Shown here: piece by piece, positions 16,462-25,890 of the stretch
Numbering within the stretch: position 1 is the first letter of the stretch
Layout of the letters: the number at the start of each line of letters is the position of its first letter
NCBI RefSeq assembly: GCF_039529775.1
Contig: NZ_BAAANL010000007.1
Span: forward strand, 124,001 to 188,000
Reading direction: 5' to 3'
Origin: Myceligenerans crystallogenes
Lineage (GTDB): Bacteria; Actinomycetota; Actinomycetes; Actinomycetales; Cellulomonadaceae
DNA length: 64,000 bases
The notes under the pieces: generated by a model
Told to the model about the DNA's origin: nothing
Databases searched by the model: none
Seen by the model: only the letters and a program-made list of their open reading frames with translations
Position numbers and translations under genes: made by a program

Positions 16462-19062
16462 TCAGCCGCGCGGTTTCGTGCGCTTGGTCGGGACCGCGGT
16501 GAGCGGGTCCTCCGGCCAGGGGTGGCGGGGGTAGCGGGCGCGCAGGTCGGCACGGACCTGGGGATAACCCTGCCGCCAGAAGGAGGCGAGGTCGCTCGTG
16601 ATCGCGGCCGGCCGCTGCGCCGGGGACAGCAGGTGCAGGACGACGGGGACGCGGCCGTCCGCGACGCGGGGCGTCGTGGTCCAGCCGAACACCTCCTGGA
16701 GCTTGACCGCCAGGACCGGCGGACCGGCGCCGTCGTACGTGAGGCGGACCTCGGAACCGGACGGGACCCGGAGCCGTTCCGGGGCGAGCTCGCCGAGCCT
16801 GCCCGCCTCGGGCCAGGGCAGCAGGCGCCGGAGCGCCGGGCCGACGTCGACCCGGGCGAGATCGCGCGAGCCGCGCACGGCGGCGAGGTCACTGCCCAGC
16901 CAGTCGTCGAGACCGGCGAGCAGGGCGTCGTCGTCCACGGCGGGCCAGGGCGCGCCGAGGTGGGCGTGGCAGAACGCGAGCCGCTCCCGCAGGGCGCGGG
17001 CGGCGTCGGACCAGCGCAGCACGGACAGGCCGTCGCGGCGGATGCCGTCGCGGACCGCCGCCTGCACCAGCAGCGGGTCGGGCTTGGCCAGCGGGACGTC
17101 GTTGAGCACGATCCCGCCGAGGGTCTCGACGCGCCGTGTCACGACGGCGCCGTCGTCCCAGCGGATGACGTCCGACGACGCGACCAGGTCGCCGGCGACC
17201 TCGCGCGCGGTCTGCTCGTCGAGCGGGGCGGCGGAACGAATCCTGGCGTCGGCGCGGCCGGGTGCCCTGTCGGCGACGGCGATCGCCAGCCAGGTCGTGC
17301 CCCGGAACGGCGACCTCGGGTCCAGGGCGGCCCCGGTACCGCCGGCCATCTGGTAGCTCGGCGCGCCGGTCCCCCGGGCCCGCGCGATCCGGTCCGGGTA
17401 GGCCAGGCCGACGACGATTCCCGCCGCCAGGTCGTCCGGAACCGCGCGCGGCTCCTGCGCCTGGGTCAGCCCGCCCGGCGGAACGTCGGACCGCCCGCCC
17501 GACCGATTCCCGGGCTGCCCGCCCGGCCGCTCCCCCGGCCGCTCGCCCGGCTGCTCCCCCGGCAACGAGCCCCGGCCGAGCCGCTTCACCTCGTCCCGCC
17601 AGCGGGCGGTGGCCCCGCGGTCCTCGCCGCGGCGCAGGGCGCGCCAGCGGGCAGGGAGGTCGTCACCGGAGTCGCGCCCGGCGTCGTCGGACAACAGCGC
17701 GACGATCTCCCTCGCCCGGTCCGCCCCGACGCGCGGCGCCCCGTCCAGCAGTGCGCGCGCCAGCCGGGGATGCACGCCCATCGCCGCCATGCGCCGACCG
17801 CGTGCGGTGATGCGGCCGTCGCCGGCGACGGCGCCGATGCGCCGCAGCAGGTCGGCGGCCGCGGTCATCGCCGCCGCCGGCGGCGCCTCGAGCAGGGCCA
17901 GGCCGTCGCCGCCGGGCGCGCCCCACGCCGCGAGATCGAGGGCGAACGACGCCAGATCGGCCGTCGCGATCTCCGGCGCCGCATGATCGTCGAGACGCGC
18001 GTGGTCGGTGGCGGACCAGCAGCGGTAGACGCGGCCCGGGGCCTCCCGCCCGGCGCGCCCCGCCCGCTGCTCGGCCGACGAGCGCGAGACCCGGCACGTG
18101 ACCAGGGCCCCGAGCCCGCGGGACTGATCGGTCCGCGGCTCGCGCGCGAGGCCCGCGTCGACCACGACCCGGACCCCGGGAACGGTCAGCGAGCTCTCCG
18201 CGACCGACGTCGTGACCACGATCCGGCGCGTGGCGGACGGCGCCAGCGCGCGGTCCTGCTCGGCCCGGGACTGGCGGCCGAACAGCGGCAGGACGTTCTC
18301 GCCGGCCAGGCGGCGCGTCACGCCGTTGATCTCGCCCTCGCCGGGCACGAACACGAGGATGTCGCCCTTGCTCTCGGCCAGCGCGCGCCGCACGACCAGG
18401 GCGACGTGATCCAGCAGGCGCGGGTCGACCCGCCCGCCGGGCAGCAGCGGCGTGGCGACCGGCGGCGGCGCCCACTCGACCGCCACGTCGAACCGGGCGG
18501 CGGACGCCGTGATCACCGGCGCCGGGACGTCGTCGCCCAGCGCCCGGCTCAGCCGGGCCGTGTCGGCCGTGGCCGACGTCGCGACGATCGCCAGGTCCTC
18601 CCGGAGGTTCGCCCGGACGTCGACGCCGAGCGCGAGCAGCAGATCGGCGTCGAGGTGCCGCTCGTGGCACTCGTCGATCAGGATCGCCGACACGCCCGGC
18701 AGGTCCGGGTCCTTCTGCAGCCGCCGCACGAGCAGCCCCGTCGTCACCACCTCGACCCGGAGCCCCGCCCCGCCGGCGCGCTCACCGCGCATCGCGTAAC
18801 CGATCCGCTGCCCGAGCGGCTCCCCCGCGAGCGCCGCCAGCCGGCTCGCGGCCGCGCGGGTCGCCATCCGCCGCGGCTCGGCGACCACGACCGTCCCGCC
18901 GAGCGTGTCGCCCAGCGCGAGCGGCAGCAGCGACGTCTTCCCCGATCCCGGCGGCGCGACCAGCACCGCGGTGCCGCGCGACCGCACGGCGCCGACGACG
19001 TCGGGCAGGACCGCCCGGACCGGCAGATCGGCCCCGGGCACGGACACCTCAGGTAGCAGCAC
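16462..19062 (-). CDS. hrpB: ATP-dependent helicase HrpB
   Basis: An 866-residue DEAH-family helicase. Walker A is APPGSGKTS, Walker B/motif II is DECHER, motif III is SATAD, and motifs V and VI are TSVAESSLTVPGV and QRAGRAGR, followed by HA2/OB-like and HrpB C-terminal regions (ALRRLLPWPEAGRLGELAPERL). HrpB homologues act on nucleic acid, with no clear general role in actinobacteria. A proline/glycine repeat tract (GEQPGERPGERPGGQPG) interrupts the middle, about residues 490-515. The GTG at 19062 is preferred: a longer frame reaches 19284 but would overlap the divergent gene and is not family-like. Confidence 0.9.
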   Translation of the reverse strand: MLLPEVSVPGADLPVRAVLPDVVGAVRSRGTAVLVAPPGSGKTSLLPLALGDTLGGTVVVAEPRRMATRAAASRLAALAGEPLGQRIGYAMRGERAGGAGLRVEVVTTGLLVRRLQKDPDLPGVSAILIDECHERHLDADLLLALGVDVRANLREDLAIVATSATADTARLSRALGDDVPAPVITASAARFDVAVEWAPPPVATPLLPGGRVDPRLLDHVALVVRRALAESKGDILVFVPGEGEINGVTRRLAGENVLPLFGRQSRAEQDRALAPSATRRIVVTTSVAESSLTVPGVRVVVDAGLAREPRTDQSRGLGALVTCRVSRSSAEQRAGRAGREAPGRVYRCWSATDHARLDDHAAPEIATADLASFALDLAAWGAPGGDGLALLEAPPAAAMTAAADLLRRIGAVAGDGRITARGRRMAAMGVHPRLARALLDGAPRVGADRAREIVALLSDDAGRDSGDDLPARWRALRRGEDRGATARWRDEVKRLGRGSLPGEQPGERPGERPGGQPGNRSGGRSDVPPGGLTQAQEPRAVPDDLAAGIVVGLAYPDRIARARGTGAPSYQMAGGTGAALDPRSPFRGTTWLAIAVADRAPGRADARIRSAAPLDEQTAREVAGDLVASSDVIRWDDGAVVTRRVETLGGIVLNDVPLAKPDPLLVQAAVRDGIRRDGLSVLRWSDAARALRERLAFCHAHLGAPWPAVDDDALLAGLDDWLGSDLAAVRGSRDLARVDVGPALRRLLPWPEAGRLGELAPERLRVPSGSEVRLTYDGAGPPVLAVKLQEVFGWTTTPRVADGRVPVVLHLLSPAQRPAAITSDLASFWRQGYPQVRADLRARYPRHPWPEDPLTAVPTKRTKPRG

Positions 19063-19123
19063 GCCCCGACGGTAACCGACCGGCGGCGCGCTCCGGCCGA
19101 TCCCCCTGCGAGAATGCCTGATC

Positions 19124-19990
19124 GTGAACCATCTGCTGGACCTGGGGTCCCGGAAGTTCTGGCGGCTGACCGGCAGGCCCGTCGACCTGACCGGGCACCA
19201 CTCCTGGTTGCGCGCGCCGATGAGCGGTTCCCCGACGGTCGGTGACGGCTGGCTCGCCGCGGAGGCGGCGCGCCACGGCGGCACGGTGGACGACGACGCC
19301 GCGACCGCGGATGCCGCGGGCGGCCCGGCGCCCGGCCTGCTCCCGGCGATGACCCTCCTGGACGGTCCGGGGTTCGACGCCGCCCGCCTGGACCCGCTGA
19401 TCCGCGACTTCTACCAGCACACCGCCGCCTGGCGCATGGAGGTGTGGTCCGGCTGGTCGCCGCTGTTCTGGCCGGCCGGTGAACTGATCGCACGGTTGTT
19501 CGGCCGCCGGGTGGAGCAGCTGTCCCTCCCGATGCGCCCGCTCGACGTCGCGCACGGGATGGACAGCCGGGTCCGGGTGATCCGCGACCGGGACGGCGAG
19601 CAGGTGGGCGCGGCGTGGCTGCGCACGCTCCGGCCGTCGGGCCGGTACGTGTTCAGCGGCTGCTACTCGGCGCGTCGGCTGCCCGGCGCGGACCGGCCGA
19701 GCGTCCACGTCGCCTTCCCGCTCGAGTCCGGCAACGTCCAGGTGTTCCTGCGGCCGGCCGTCGGCGCCGGCGGCGGGCTCGTGCTGGAGTCGCCGCCGGG
19801 ACGTTTCGGGCAGGACGGCGCCTACGTCGTCGTGCACGACAACGGGCGGGACTTCGCGGCGCGCGTCCCCCTCCACGAGACCTTCCGCCTGTACCGGGAC
19901 CCCGACGGGGTGCTGCGGACCGACCACGAGCTGCGGCTGCGGCGCACCTGGATGATGCGGCTGCACTACAAGATGGAGCGCGCCCGATGA
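19124..19990 (+). CDS. Conserved hypothetical protein (coupled to CrtA-like gene)
   Basis: A 288-residue soluble protein that I cannot assign to a named family. It is rich in aromatic residues (FYQHTAAWRMEVWSGWSPLFWP) and has later beta-rich repeats of hydrophobic and charged strands ending in RTWMMRLHYKMERAR. There is no signal peptide, but the WSPLFWPAGELIARLF segment could associate with membranes. Its stop overlaps the next start as ATGA (19987-19990), so the two proteins are probably made in fixed ratio and act together. It starts with GTG, 61 nt from the divergent hrpB start. Confidence 0.75.
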   Translation: MNHLLDLGSRKFWRLTGRPVDLTGHHSWLRAPMSGSPTVGDGWLAAEAARHGGTVDDDAATADAAGGPAPGLLPAMTLLDGPGFDAARLDPLIRDFYQHTAAWRMEVWSGWSPLFWPAGELIARLFGRRVEQLSLPMRPLDVAHGMDSRVRVIRDRDGEQVGAAWLRTLRPSGRYVFSGCYSARRLPGADRPSVHVAFPLESGNVQVFLRPAVGAGGGLVLESPPGRFGQDGAYVVVHDNGRDFAARVPLHETFRLYRDPDGVLRTDHELRLRRTWMMRLHYKMERAR

Positions 19991-20691
19991 TCCACACCTT
20001 CCACCTCGCCGAGCTGCCGCCCGCCGTGACGGCGCGCGCGCTGCTGCGGGCGCCGTCGGCCGCGACGACGCCGGGACTGGACCACGCGGAGTGCCTGGCG
20101 CTCATGCGCCTCGGGGCGCCCACCGTCTCCCCGGACCGGCTGCAGCTACGACGGATCGCCGTCTTCGCGCAGTGGCGCGACGACGACGCCGTGGACCGCT
20201 TCCTGTCCGACGACGCCCTCGGGCGCCGGCTGGCGGGCGGCTGGCACGTGCGGATGGAGTACCTGCGCCGCTGGTCGCGCCTGGCGGCGCTGCCCGGTCT
20301 GCCCGCCCGCGCGGGTGGCTGGGACCAGGACGAGCCCGTGGTCGCGGTGACCGTCGCGCGGATGCGCCTGCTCGAGGTGCCCCGGTTCCTGCGGTGGGGC
20401 AAACCCGTGGAGCGTCAGGTGCGCGACCATCCCGGCACGACGCTCGCCCTGGCCGCCGTCCGCCCGCCGCGCACGATCTCGACGTTCTCGGTGTGGCGCA
20501 CGGTCCGCGAGATGGAGGAGATGGTGCACGGCCGCTCCGAGCTCCCCGACCCGCGCCGGCACGCGGACGCGATGACCGAACGACGCCGCCGCGACTTCCA
20601 CCACGAGTTCGCGACGTTCCGCTTCCGCCCGCTCGCGGAACACGGGAGCTGGGAGGGACGGAGCGGAATCGTGCCGCTGGGCCGAGCGTGA
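19987..20691 (+). CDS. CrtA-like (spheroidene monooxygenase family) protein
   Basis: A 234-residue protein resembling the actinobacterial branch of the spheroidene monooxygenase (CrtA)-like family: MIHTFHLAELP at the start, then RIAVFAQWRDDDAVDRFL, WHVRMEYLRRWS, and TISTFSVWRTVREMEEMVHG. CrtA acts in carotenoid oxidation in photosynthetic bacteria; no carotenoid genes are nearby, so the actinobacterial function is not known. It is translationally coupled to the preceding gene through ATGA. About 31 nt separate it from the VOC gene. Confidence 0.7.
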   Translation: MIHTFHLAELPPAVTARALLRAPSAATTPGLDHAECLALMRLGAPTVSPDRLQLRRIAVFAQWRDDDAVDRFLSDDALGRRLAGGWHVRMEYLRRWSRLAALPGLPARAGGWDQDEPVVAVTVARMRLLEVPRFLRWGKPVERQVRDHPGTTLALAAVRPPRTISTFSVWRTVREMEEMVHGRSELPDPRRHADAMTERRRRDFHHEFATFRFRPLAEHGSWEGRSGIVPLGRA

Positions 20692-20722
20692 GGTCACGGT
20701 GTGACGTGCGAGGATCCATGCT

Positions 20723-21463
20723 GTGACGACCGCTCCGCGCTGGCTGACGCTCTTCCTGGACATACCCGCCGCGAACCACGAGGCAGGGTGTGCCTTCTGG
20801 CAGGCTGCGACCGGCCACGCGATGTCGTCGCCGCGCGGGACGCACGGCGAGTTCGCGACGCTGGTCCCGCCGGCCGGGGACGCGCATCTGCGGATCCAGA
20901 GCATCCGGACCGGCGAGTTCCGCGTCCACGTCGATCTGCACGTCGACGATCTCGACGCGGCGGTCGAGCACGCGCTCGCGGTCGGTGCGCACCTGGTCGC
21001 CAGGCCGGATCATGCGATCCTGCGATCGCCCGCCGGCTTCGTCTTCTGCCTCGTGACCGGCCACGGCGGGACGACACGGGCAACGCCCGCGAACTGGGGC
21101 GACCACCGGTCGCTGCCCGACCAGCTCACCGTCGATGTCGCCCACGACGCCTGGGAGCGCGAGAAGACCTTCTGGTCCGAGCTCACCGGCTGGACGGTCG
21201 CGCCATCAGCGCGACCCGAGTTCGCTCGTCTTCGGACGCCGCCGACGCTGCCGGTCCGCGTTCTCCTGCAACGCCTGGACGACGGCGCCACGACAGGCCA
21301 CCTCGACATCGCCACCGACCACCGCGCCGCCGAGGTCGCGAGGTTGACCCGGCTCGGCGCCCGCGAGCTCTCCGGCGGCCCCAGCTGGACGGTCATGACC
21401 GGCCCGGACCACAGCATCTTCTGCGTCACCGACCGCGACCCCGCGACCGGCCTGCTCCCCTGA
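20723..21463 (+). CDS. VOC (glyoxalase-like) protein
   Basis: A 246-residue protein made of two vicinal-oxygen-chelate halves (WLTLFLDIPAANHEAGCAFWQAATG, and LTVDVAHDAWEREKTFWSELTG near residue 136). The second half repeats the strand order of the first, giving the paired betaalphabetabetabeta fold. VOC proteins bind metal for isomerase, dioxygenase or resistance functions; the metal ligands are not certain here, so the activity is open. The GTG at 20723 is the only good start. It precedes the HEAT-repeat gene by 28 nt. Confidence 0.8.
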   Translation: MTTAPRWLTLFLDIPAANHEAGCAFWQAATGHAMSSPRGTHGEFATLVPPAGDAHLRIQSIRTGEFRVHVDLHVDDLDAAVEHALAVGAHLVARPDHAILRSPAGFVFCLVTGHGGTTRATPANWGDHRSLPDQLTVDVAHDAWEREKTFWSELTGWTVAPSARPEFARLRTPPTLPVRVLLQRLDDGATTGHLDIATDHRAAEVARLTRLGARELSGGPSWTVMTGPDHSIFCVTDRDPATGLLP

Positions 21464-21491
21464 GCCGGTCAGCCCGAAAGGAGCACCAGGC

Positions 21492-23633
21492 ATGCTGGAC
21501 GGCCTAGACGCCCTGGACTGGGGATCGATGTCCCACGCGTACGGAAGCGCCGATGACGTCCCTCCCCTGTTGCGCGGTCTCGTCTCGCCCGACCGCGCAA
21601 CGCGGGAAGGCGCCCTCGACGCGCTGTTGATGGGGGTCCACCATCAGGGGGATGTGTACGACTCGACGGTTGCCTGCCTGCCGTTCCTCGTCGAGATCAT
21701 GTGCGACCGGTCGGTTCCCGACCGTGCGGGCGTCGTCGAACTCGTGGCGGACATCGGGGCGCCCTTCGCCGACGAACTGGACGACGACGAGGGCGAGGAC
21801 GAGGACGACGACGACGTCGACGACCACACCGGGGAAGCGGACGAGACCGATGACGCCGAGGCGGCGGCGTTCGTCCGTGCCCATGCGCACCATTTCGCGG
21901 AACTGCTGCGTGACCCGGATCCCGACGTGCGACGCGCAGCGGCCACCCCGGCGGTCCGGTTCGGGTCGGATCCCCAGGCGCTCCTGACCCTGCTGCTGAG
22001 CCGGCTGAACACTGACGATCCCGCCGATCTGGAGCCGGAACCGCGGGTGACGCTCGCGCTGATCAAGGCTCTCGGCCTGCTGGCCCGAACCCGCCCTGAA
22101 AGGACTTCGGTCGCAGCGGGCCGCCTGGCCACCTTCCTGTCCGAGGACATCGACCCGACCCTGCGGCTGACGGCGCTCGTGGCGACGCTTCGCCTCCCCG
22201 AGACATCGCTGCCGGGAGGTCTCGTGGACTCCGTGCTGGCCATGATGGCCGACCGGCCCGTTCTCGATGTCCGACCGTCATCGGAACAGCGCCCCGCCAC
22301 CGACACGCTCGTCGGCCACCTGCGAGTCCTGATGCCTGACGACGAAGCCCAGGACATGAACACGCTGTTGCGCGGCGTCCATGATGCGCTGGGAGCTCGC
22401 ACCGACGAACGGATCCACCTGCTCTGCGGCCAGCTGACCAGCCCGCACCCGGCTGACCGGCTCGATGCCGCCTCGATGGCATCGGGGCTGTTCGGCACCT
22501 TCCGGGCCGACTACGACCGGCCCGTCCGGCTGATCGGCGGCATGCTCACCGAGCCCGACCCGCGCTGGCGTGAGGCTGCGGCGACCCGTCTGGAATCCCT
22601 GTTCCACCTTGCGGCTCCGGCGGCCGATGACCTCGCGCGATACCTGGACGACAACCCGGACGCCCGGGTCCAGCGATACCGCGGCGGCCCTCCGAACCTC
22701 GGTGCCGGGCTGATCGCCCTCTCCCGGTGCGGAGATGCACGGGCAGTGCCCCACCTCGCCGCCGTGCTGGAATCCGACGGTGCGCTGCGATCGCTCGGCA
22801 GCACACTGAAAGACCTGGGCCACCACGCCGGTACCCTCACACCCCTGCTGTTGGCGGAGGCCGGGCACTGCGACCCTGACCGCCAGGACGACGCCGAGCA
22901 CATCCGCCTGTCGTCGACGCTCACCGGGCTGAGTTTCCTGCGCGAACCTGCGGCGGAGCCCGTGGCCCGCGCCTACCTGGAAGGGCTGCACCGCATACTG
23001 CTGGGCGGCGCCGACGTCGGCCGGACCTTCTGGTGGCGCGCCGGAGACGCAGTACGCACCCTCGCGGATCTCGGTACGCCGGTTTCAGCCGACTGTCTCC
23101 GGCCGTGGCTGGGCACGAAGATCAGGCTGCAAGCCGCCGAGGCGCTGCTGACACTGACCGGCGGCCCCGGTGGCAAGGAAACGGACGCTGTCATCGACGT
23201 GGTGGAGGAGAGCCTCAGCGGGCCACGACCACAAGACGGCGCAGCTCTTGCGGGCCGTCTCGGTCGAGCCGGGGAACGGTTCGTACCCAGGCTGCGGACT
23301 CTTCTGCGGGCGAGCGGGCCCGACGATGGTCCCGGGTGGCACCACAGCGCCAAGGAGTACGCCGTGGCACTCTGGCAGATCACCGGCGATCACTCGGCCG
23401 CCGTCGAGCCGTTGCGAACCGCCTGGGCCGAGAACGTCCACACCCGCCCGGCGATCGCCGGATTCCTGGCCGGCATCGGTGCGGCAAGCCGGCCGTTGCG
23501 TGACCTCCTCGAGGTCGAGGTCGCCGCAACGCGGCGGTTCAACGCGATCCACCTCGGCGGCAGCAGCCACGCGATCCAGGAGGACGAACGGCTGCGGACC
23601 ACGTGCCTGTCGATCCTGGAATCGCTCGATTGA
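21492..23633 (+). CDS. HEAT-repeat protein with acidic insert
   Basis: A 713-residue soluble protein of alpha-helical HEAT-like repeats (FAELLRDPDPDVRRAAATPAV, and similar units throughout such as VPHLAAVLESDGALRSLG). Residues about 96-128 are an Asp/Glu run (DELDDDEGEDEDDDDVDD) before the main repeat array. HEAT solenoids serve as protein-binding scaffolds, and some bacterial members are immunity-like proteins next to toxin genes, but no toxin is adjacent. The ATG follows GAAAGGAG. Third-position composition is slightly less extreme than in the neighbours. Binding partner unknown. Confidence 0.8.
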   Translation: MLDGLDALDWGSMSHAYGSADDVPPLLRGLVSPDRATREGALDALLMGVHHQGDVYDSTVACLPFLVEIMCDRSVPDRAGVVELVADIGAPFADELDDDEGEDEDDDDVDDHTGEADETDDAEAAAFVRAHAHHFAELLRDPDPDVRRAAATPAVRFGSDPQALLTLLLSRLNTDDPADLEPEPRVTLALIKALGLLARTRPERTSVAAGRLATFLSEDIDPTLRLTALVATLRLPETSLPGGLVDSVLAMMADRPVLDVRPSSEQRPATDTLVGHLRVLMPDDEAQDMNTLLRGVHDALGARTDERIHLLCGQLTSPHPADRLDAASMASGLFGTFRADYDRPVRLIGGMLTEPDPRWREAAATRLESLFHLAAPAADDLARYLDDNPDARVQRYRGGPPNLGAGLIALSRCGDARAVPHLAAVLESDGALRSLGSTLKDLGHHAGTLTPLLLAEAGHCDPDRQDDAEHIRLSSTLTGLSFLREPAAEPVARAYLEGLHRILLGGADVGRTFWWRAGDAVRTLADLGTPVSADCLRPWLGTKIRLQAAEALLTLTGGPGGKETDAVIDVVEESLSGPRPQDGAALAGRLGRAGERFVPRLRTLLRASGPDDGPGWHHSAKEYAVALWQITGDHSAAVEPLRTAWAENVHTRPAIAGFLAGIGAASRPLRDLLEVEVAATRRFNAIHLGGSSHAIQEDERLRTTCLSILESLD

Positions 23634-23658
23634 ACTGCGCGCCGGGCGCGTGCCGACG

Positions 23659-23767
23659 TCAGTCCTCGGCCGATGACCCCGGCCCGGTCGCGGCGTACCG
23701 GGCGACCATGGTGCGGACGGCGTCGTCGACCCCGCACCGTTCCCGCCAGCCCGAGACCCCATGACCG
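23659..23767 (-). pseudogene. Possible C-terminal remnant of an NAD-epimerase-like gene
   Basis: Antisense to the sequence after the HEAT gene, a short frame encodes GHGVSGWRERCGVDDAVR then TMVARYAATG and a stop. This resembles the usual end of sugar-nucleotide epimerases (GWRPR..V.EAVRRTV.WY), but the rest of the gene is missing, so it is probably a fragment. The similarity is short and could be chance. Confidence 0.3.
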
Positions 23768-23806
23768 CGAGTGCGAGCCGGAACCCAGGCGGGCACGCCT
23801 GAGCAG

Positions 23807-24574
23807 TCAGCGGCCCACCACGTCCGCGATCCCGGCTCGCTCACGACGCCTGCCGACCCAGACGACGACGGCAGCGGCCGTCGCGATCACGACGGCGATA
23901 CCCGCCACGTAGGCGGCGACTCCGCCCGGGCCACCCGTCATCGGGGAACGCGGGTCAAGGAACGGATACGGGTACCACCACGGGTCGCCCGTGGCCGGCG
24001 CGACCACCAGCCCGGCGCGAACCAGCGTGTACCCGATCCAGGCGAGCGGGAAGGCGATGACCGCGAGGATCGCACCCCAGCCGAGCGCACGCCGCCGCGG
24101 AGCGAGGAGCAGGTCGGCCAGCATGACGAGCGGCCCGACGACATGCAGCACCTCGTTGGACCACGGCACCGTCGCCCCCTGCGGCAGCGCGATGCCGCGC
24201 AGCAGCACGTTGAAGACGACCCCTGTGACCAGCATGTACGTCGTCGCACCCGCCAGCAGGAGCGCGAGCCACCGAGGCTCGCGGCCGCTTCCCCGTCCGG
24301 CGGTCCACGTCCAGGCCGCGGCGACCACCAGCGCCACGGCCGCCACGACGTTCGAGTCGATGGTGAAGAAGCTGAAGAAGTTCGCGACGACCGTCGGCAG
24401 ATGCGACCCGTGCGGCGTCGTCGCCTGCAGAGCGATGGACACGGTGCGTTGCAGCTGGGCGACGACGGCGGCGACGATCAGCGCGGCGCCGACGATCCGC
24501 ACGACCGGCCAGACCCGATCGACACCCGTTCCAGCGAGGCGAAGCGACTCCGCCGAGGTACGCGACATGCTCAC
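23807..24574 (-). CDS. Pr6Pr (FAR-17a/AIG1-like) family membrane protein
   Basis: A 255-residue integral membrane protein with about six helices. It matches the pattern of actinobacterial Pr6Pr proteins: an FFSFFTIDSNVVAAVAL segment in the second helix region, a middle EVLHVVGPLVMLADLL, and WWYPYPFLDP near the end. Eukaryotic relatives in the FAR-17a/AIG1 family are hydrolases of fatty-acid esters, but function in bacteria is not known. It starts 3 nt after the stop of the upstream gene on the same strand, so the two are probably one unit. Confidence 0.75.
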   Translation of the reverse strand: MSMSRTSAESLRLAGTGVDRVWPVVRIVGAALIVAAVVAQLQRTVSIALQATTPHGSHLPTVVANFFSFFTIDSNVVAAVALVVAAAWTWTAGRGSGREPRWLALLLAGATTYMLVTGVVFNVLLRGIALPQGATVPWSNEVLHVVGPLVMLADLLLAPRRRALGWGAILAVIAFPLAWIGYTLVRAGLVVAPATGDPWWYPYPFLDPRSPMTGGPGGVAAYVAGIAVVIATAAAVVVWVGRRRERAGIADVVGR

Positions 24575-24577
24575 ACG

Positions 24578-25570
24578 TTAACGGCGCGCTCGCGGCGGCG
24601 CCCGGGACGCGATCCGCTCACGGCTCGGCGACGTGCTCTCCGGGCGGGAACGCTCGCGTGCTCGCTCCCGCTGGGCGCGTGCGTGCGTGACCTGGCGGTA
24701 GCAGGTCTCGTACCGGCCGGCCCAGGTGCTGTCGGTTTCATCGTGCACGACCTGGGCGAGCATGCTCCAGACACTTTCCGGGATGCGGCGCAACAGCACG
24801 ATGTCCTTGCGACGCCAGGCCAGCAGGTAGCGGACGGCACCGGACCACGCGGGATCGGTGGTAGGAACGTCGGCCAAGGCCGTGAAGACGGCCTGCGGCG
24901 GCAACCGGTCGAGCAAGGTCGACGACGCCGCCTCGTGCACCGGGTAACCGGAGTAGCGGCCGGTGCCACCCGACCGCCACCGCAGGAGCGCCAGCGCCTG
25001 GGCAGGTTCGCCCGGGTGTGTCTCTCTCAGGCGGCGGGCGAGGTCATCGGCCAATTCCTCCGGAAGCGCAGAACCCGTCCCGGCGAGGATCCGGGGAAGC
25101 TCCGCACGAATGGCCTCGGGTGCGGCCTGGGTCCAGGACTCCTGGGCCCGCTCTTGCTCTCGTCGCTGTTGTTCGCGCCGGTCGACCTGTCCAACGGGGT
25201 GGGGATAGCCATGCGCGGCCATCCACGCGACGAGCTCGGGCCCGTGTGCAAGTTCGATGTCGCCGCCGGACGTGCCCTGCCAGCGCAGCGTCGAGCCGTG
25301 GTGCCAGCCGAGGACATCGATAGCGGTGCCCATGTGGTCAAGCAGCTCGAACGCGGAATCGCCGAGGCACATGCAGTCCATGCCCGTCGATCGGGAGACC
25401 TCCAGCAGCCGGACGAGCTCGTCGAGGTCAGCGCGCGCGGTGACCGTGAGCACAGGCTCGACGCCGGGCGGCCGGTTCCCGGTCGCGCCGCGGTCGTACA
25501 CGCGGATGACCGACGCCGAGCGCACCAGGCCGTTCAGATCATGCGCATCGAACACGGCGTCGTCGGACAT
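24578..25570 (-). CDS. Hypothetical protein
   Basis: A 330-residue soluble protein. An N-terminal alpha/beta part (MSDDAVFDAHDLNGLVRSAS, then LTVTARADLDELVRLLEV and TGMDCMCLGDSAFELLD) is followed by a histidine-rich turn (LGWHHGSTLRW), then a helical, charged region and an arginine-rich tail. I do not recognise a named family; the codon pattern is that of a real gene and the antisense frame is a shadow. It lies directly upstream of the Pr6Pr-like gene. Confidence 0.65.
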   Translation of the reverse strand: MSDDAVFDAHDLNGLVRSASVIRVYDRGATGNRPPGVEPVLTVTARADLDELVRLLEVSRSTGMDCMCLGDSAFELLDHMGTAIDVLGWHHGSTLRWQGTSGGDIELAHGPELVAWMAAHGYPHPVGQVDRREQQRREQERAQESWTQAAPEAIRAELPRILAGTGSALPEELADDLARRLRETHPGEPAQALALLRWRSGGTGRYSGYPVHEAASSTLLDRLPPQAVFTALADVPTTDPAWSGAVRYLLAWRRKDIVLLRRIPESVWSMLAQVVHDETDSTWAGRYETCYRQVTHARAQRERARERSRPESTSPSRERIASRAPPRARR

Positions 25571-25778
25571 GCACGCCAGAGTAATGCTGGAACGGTGAAA
25601 ACGAGTTCGTCGAATCTTGGCACGAGGTTAGGGTCTGGCTCGCGCCCCGGTCGATTGCGGGTACTGGAGGCCGTGGCGACCTACGACCTGGGCCGAAACC
25701 CGCATGGCGAACCGGCCGCGGAGTCCTGACAACTTCTGCTTCTGCGAGCGCCGATGAGTCGTACCCATGAACACGCGA
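25571..25778. other. Gene-poor stretch
   Basis: No convincing coding frame. It separates the unknown gene from an orphan terminator and the Phd/VapC locus, and has lower GC than the flanks. It may be the residue of deleted genes. Confidence 0.4.
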
Positions 25779-25815
25779 GAGGCCCCGCGGACACAAAGTC
25801 CACGGGGCCTCACTT
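25779..25815 (+). terminator. Orphan intrinsic terminator
   Basis: GAGGCCCCG pairs with CGGGGCCTC, extended inward by GGAC/GTCC, and is followed by ACTTTTCG. No intact + strand gene ends before it, so it may mark a lost transcript. Confidence 0.7.
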
Positions 25816-25854
25816 TTCGTCGGCTGCTCCAGCCGAGCGAGCCGGGATGGCGCT

Positions 25855-25881
25855 GTAGCACGATGTGGCACCCGGTGCTAC
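25855..25881. promoter_or_regulatory. Candidate Phd/VapC operator
   Basis: GTAGCAC (25855-25861) and GTGCTAC (25875-25881) form an inverted repeat. Nested in it is GCACC-c-GGTGC (25868-25878). It ends 9 nt before the antitoxin ATG, the usual place for autoregulation by a Phd-type complex. Confidence 0.6.
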
Positions 25882-25890
25882 CGTTGAATC

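Noticed and set aside
15661..19056. A long + strand frame across the XRE gene and opposite hrpB
   Set aside because: The real proteins (XRE regulator in another frame, HrpB on the minus strand) carry clear family motifs; this one carries none.
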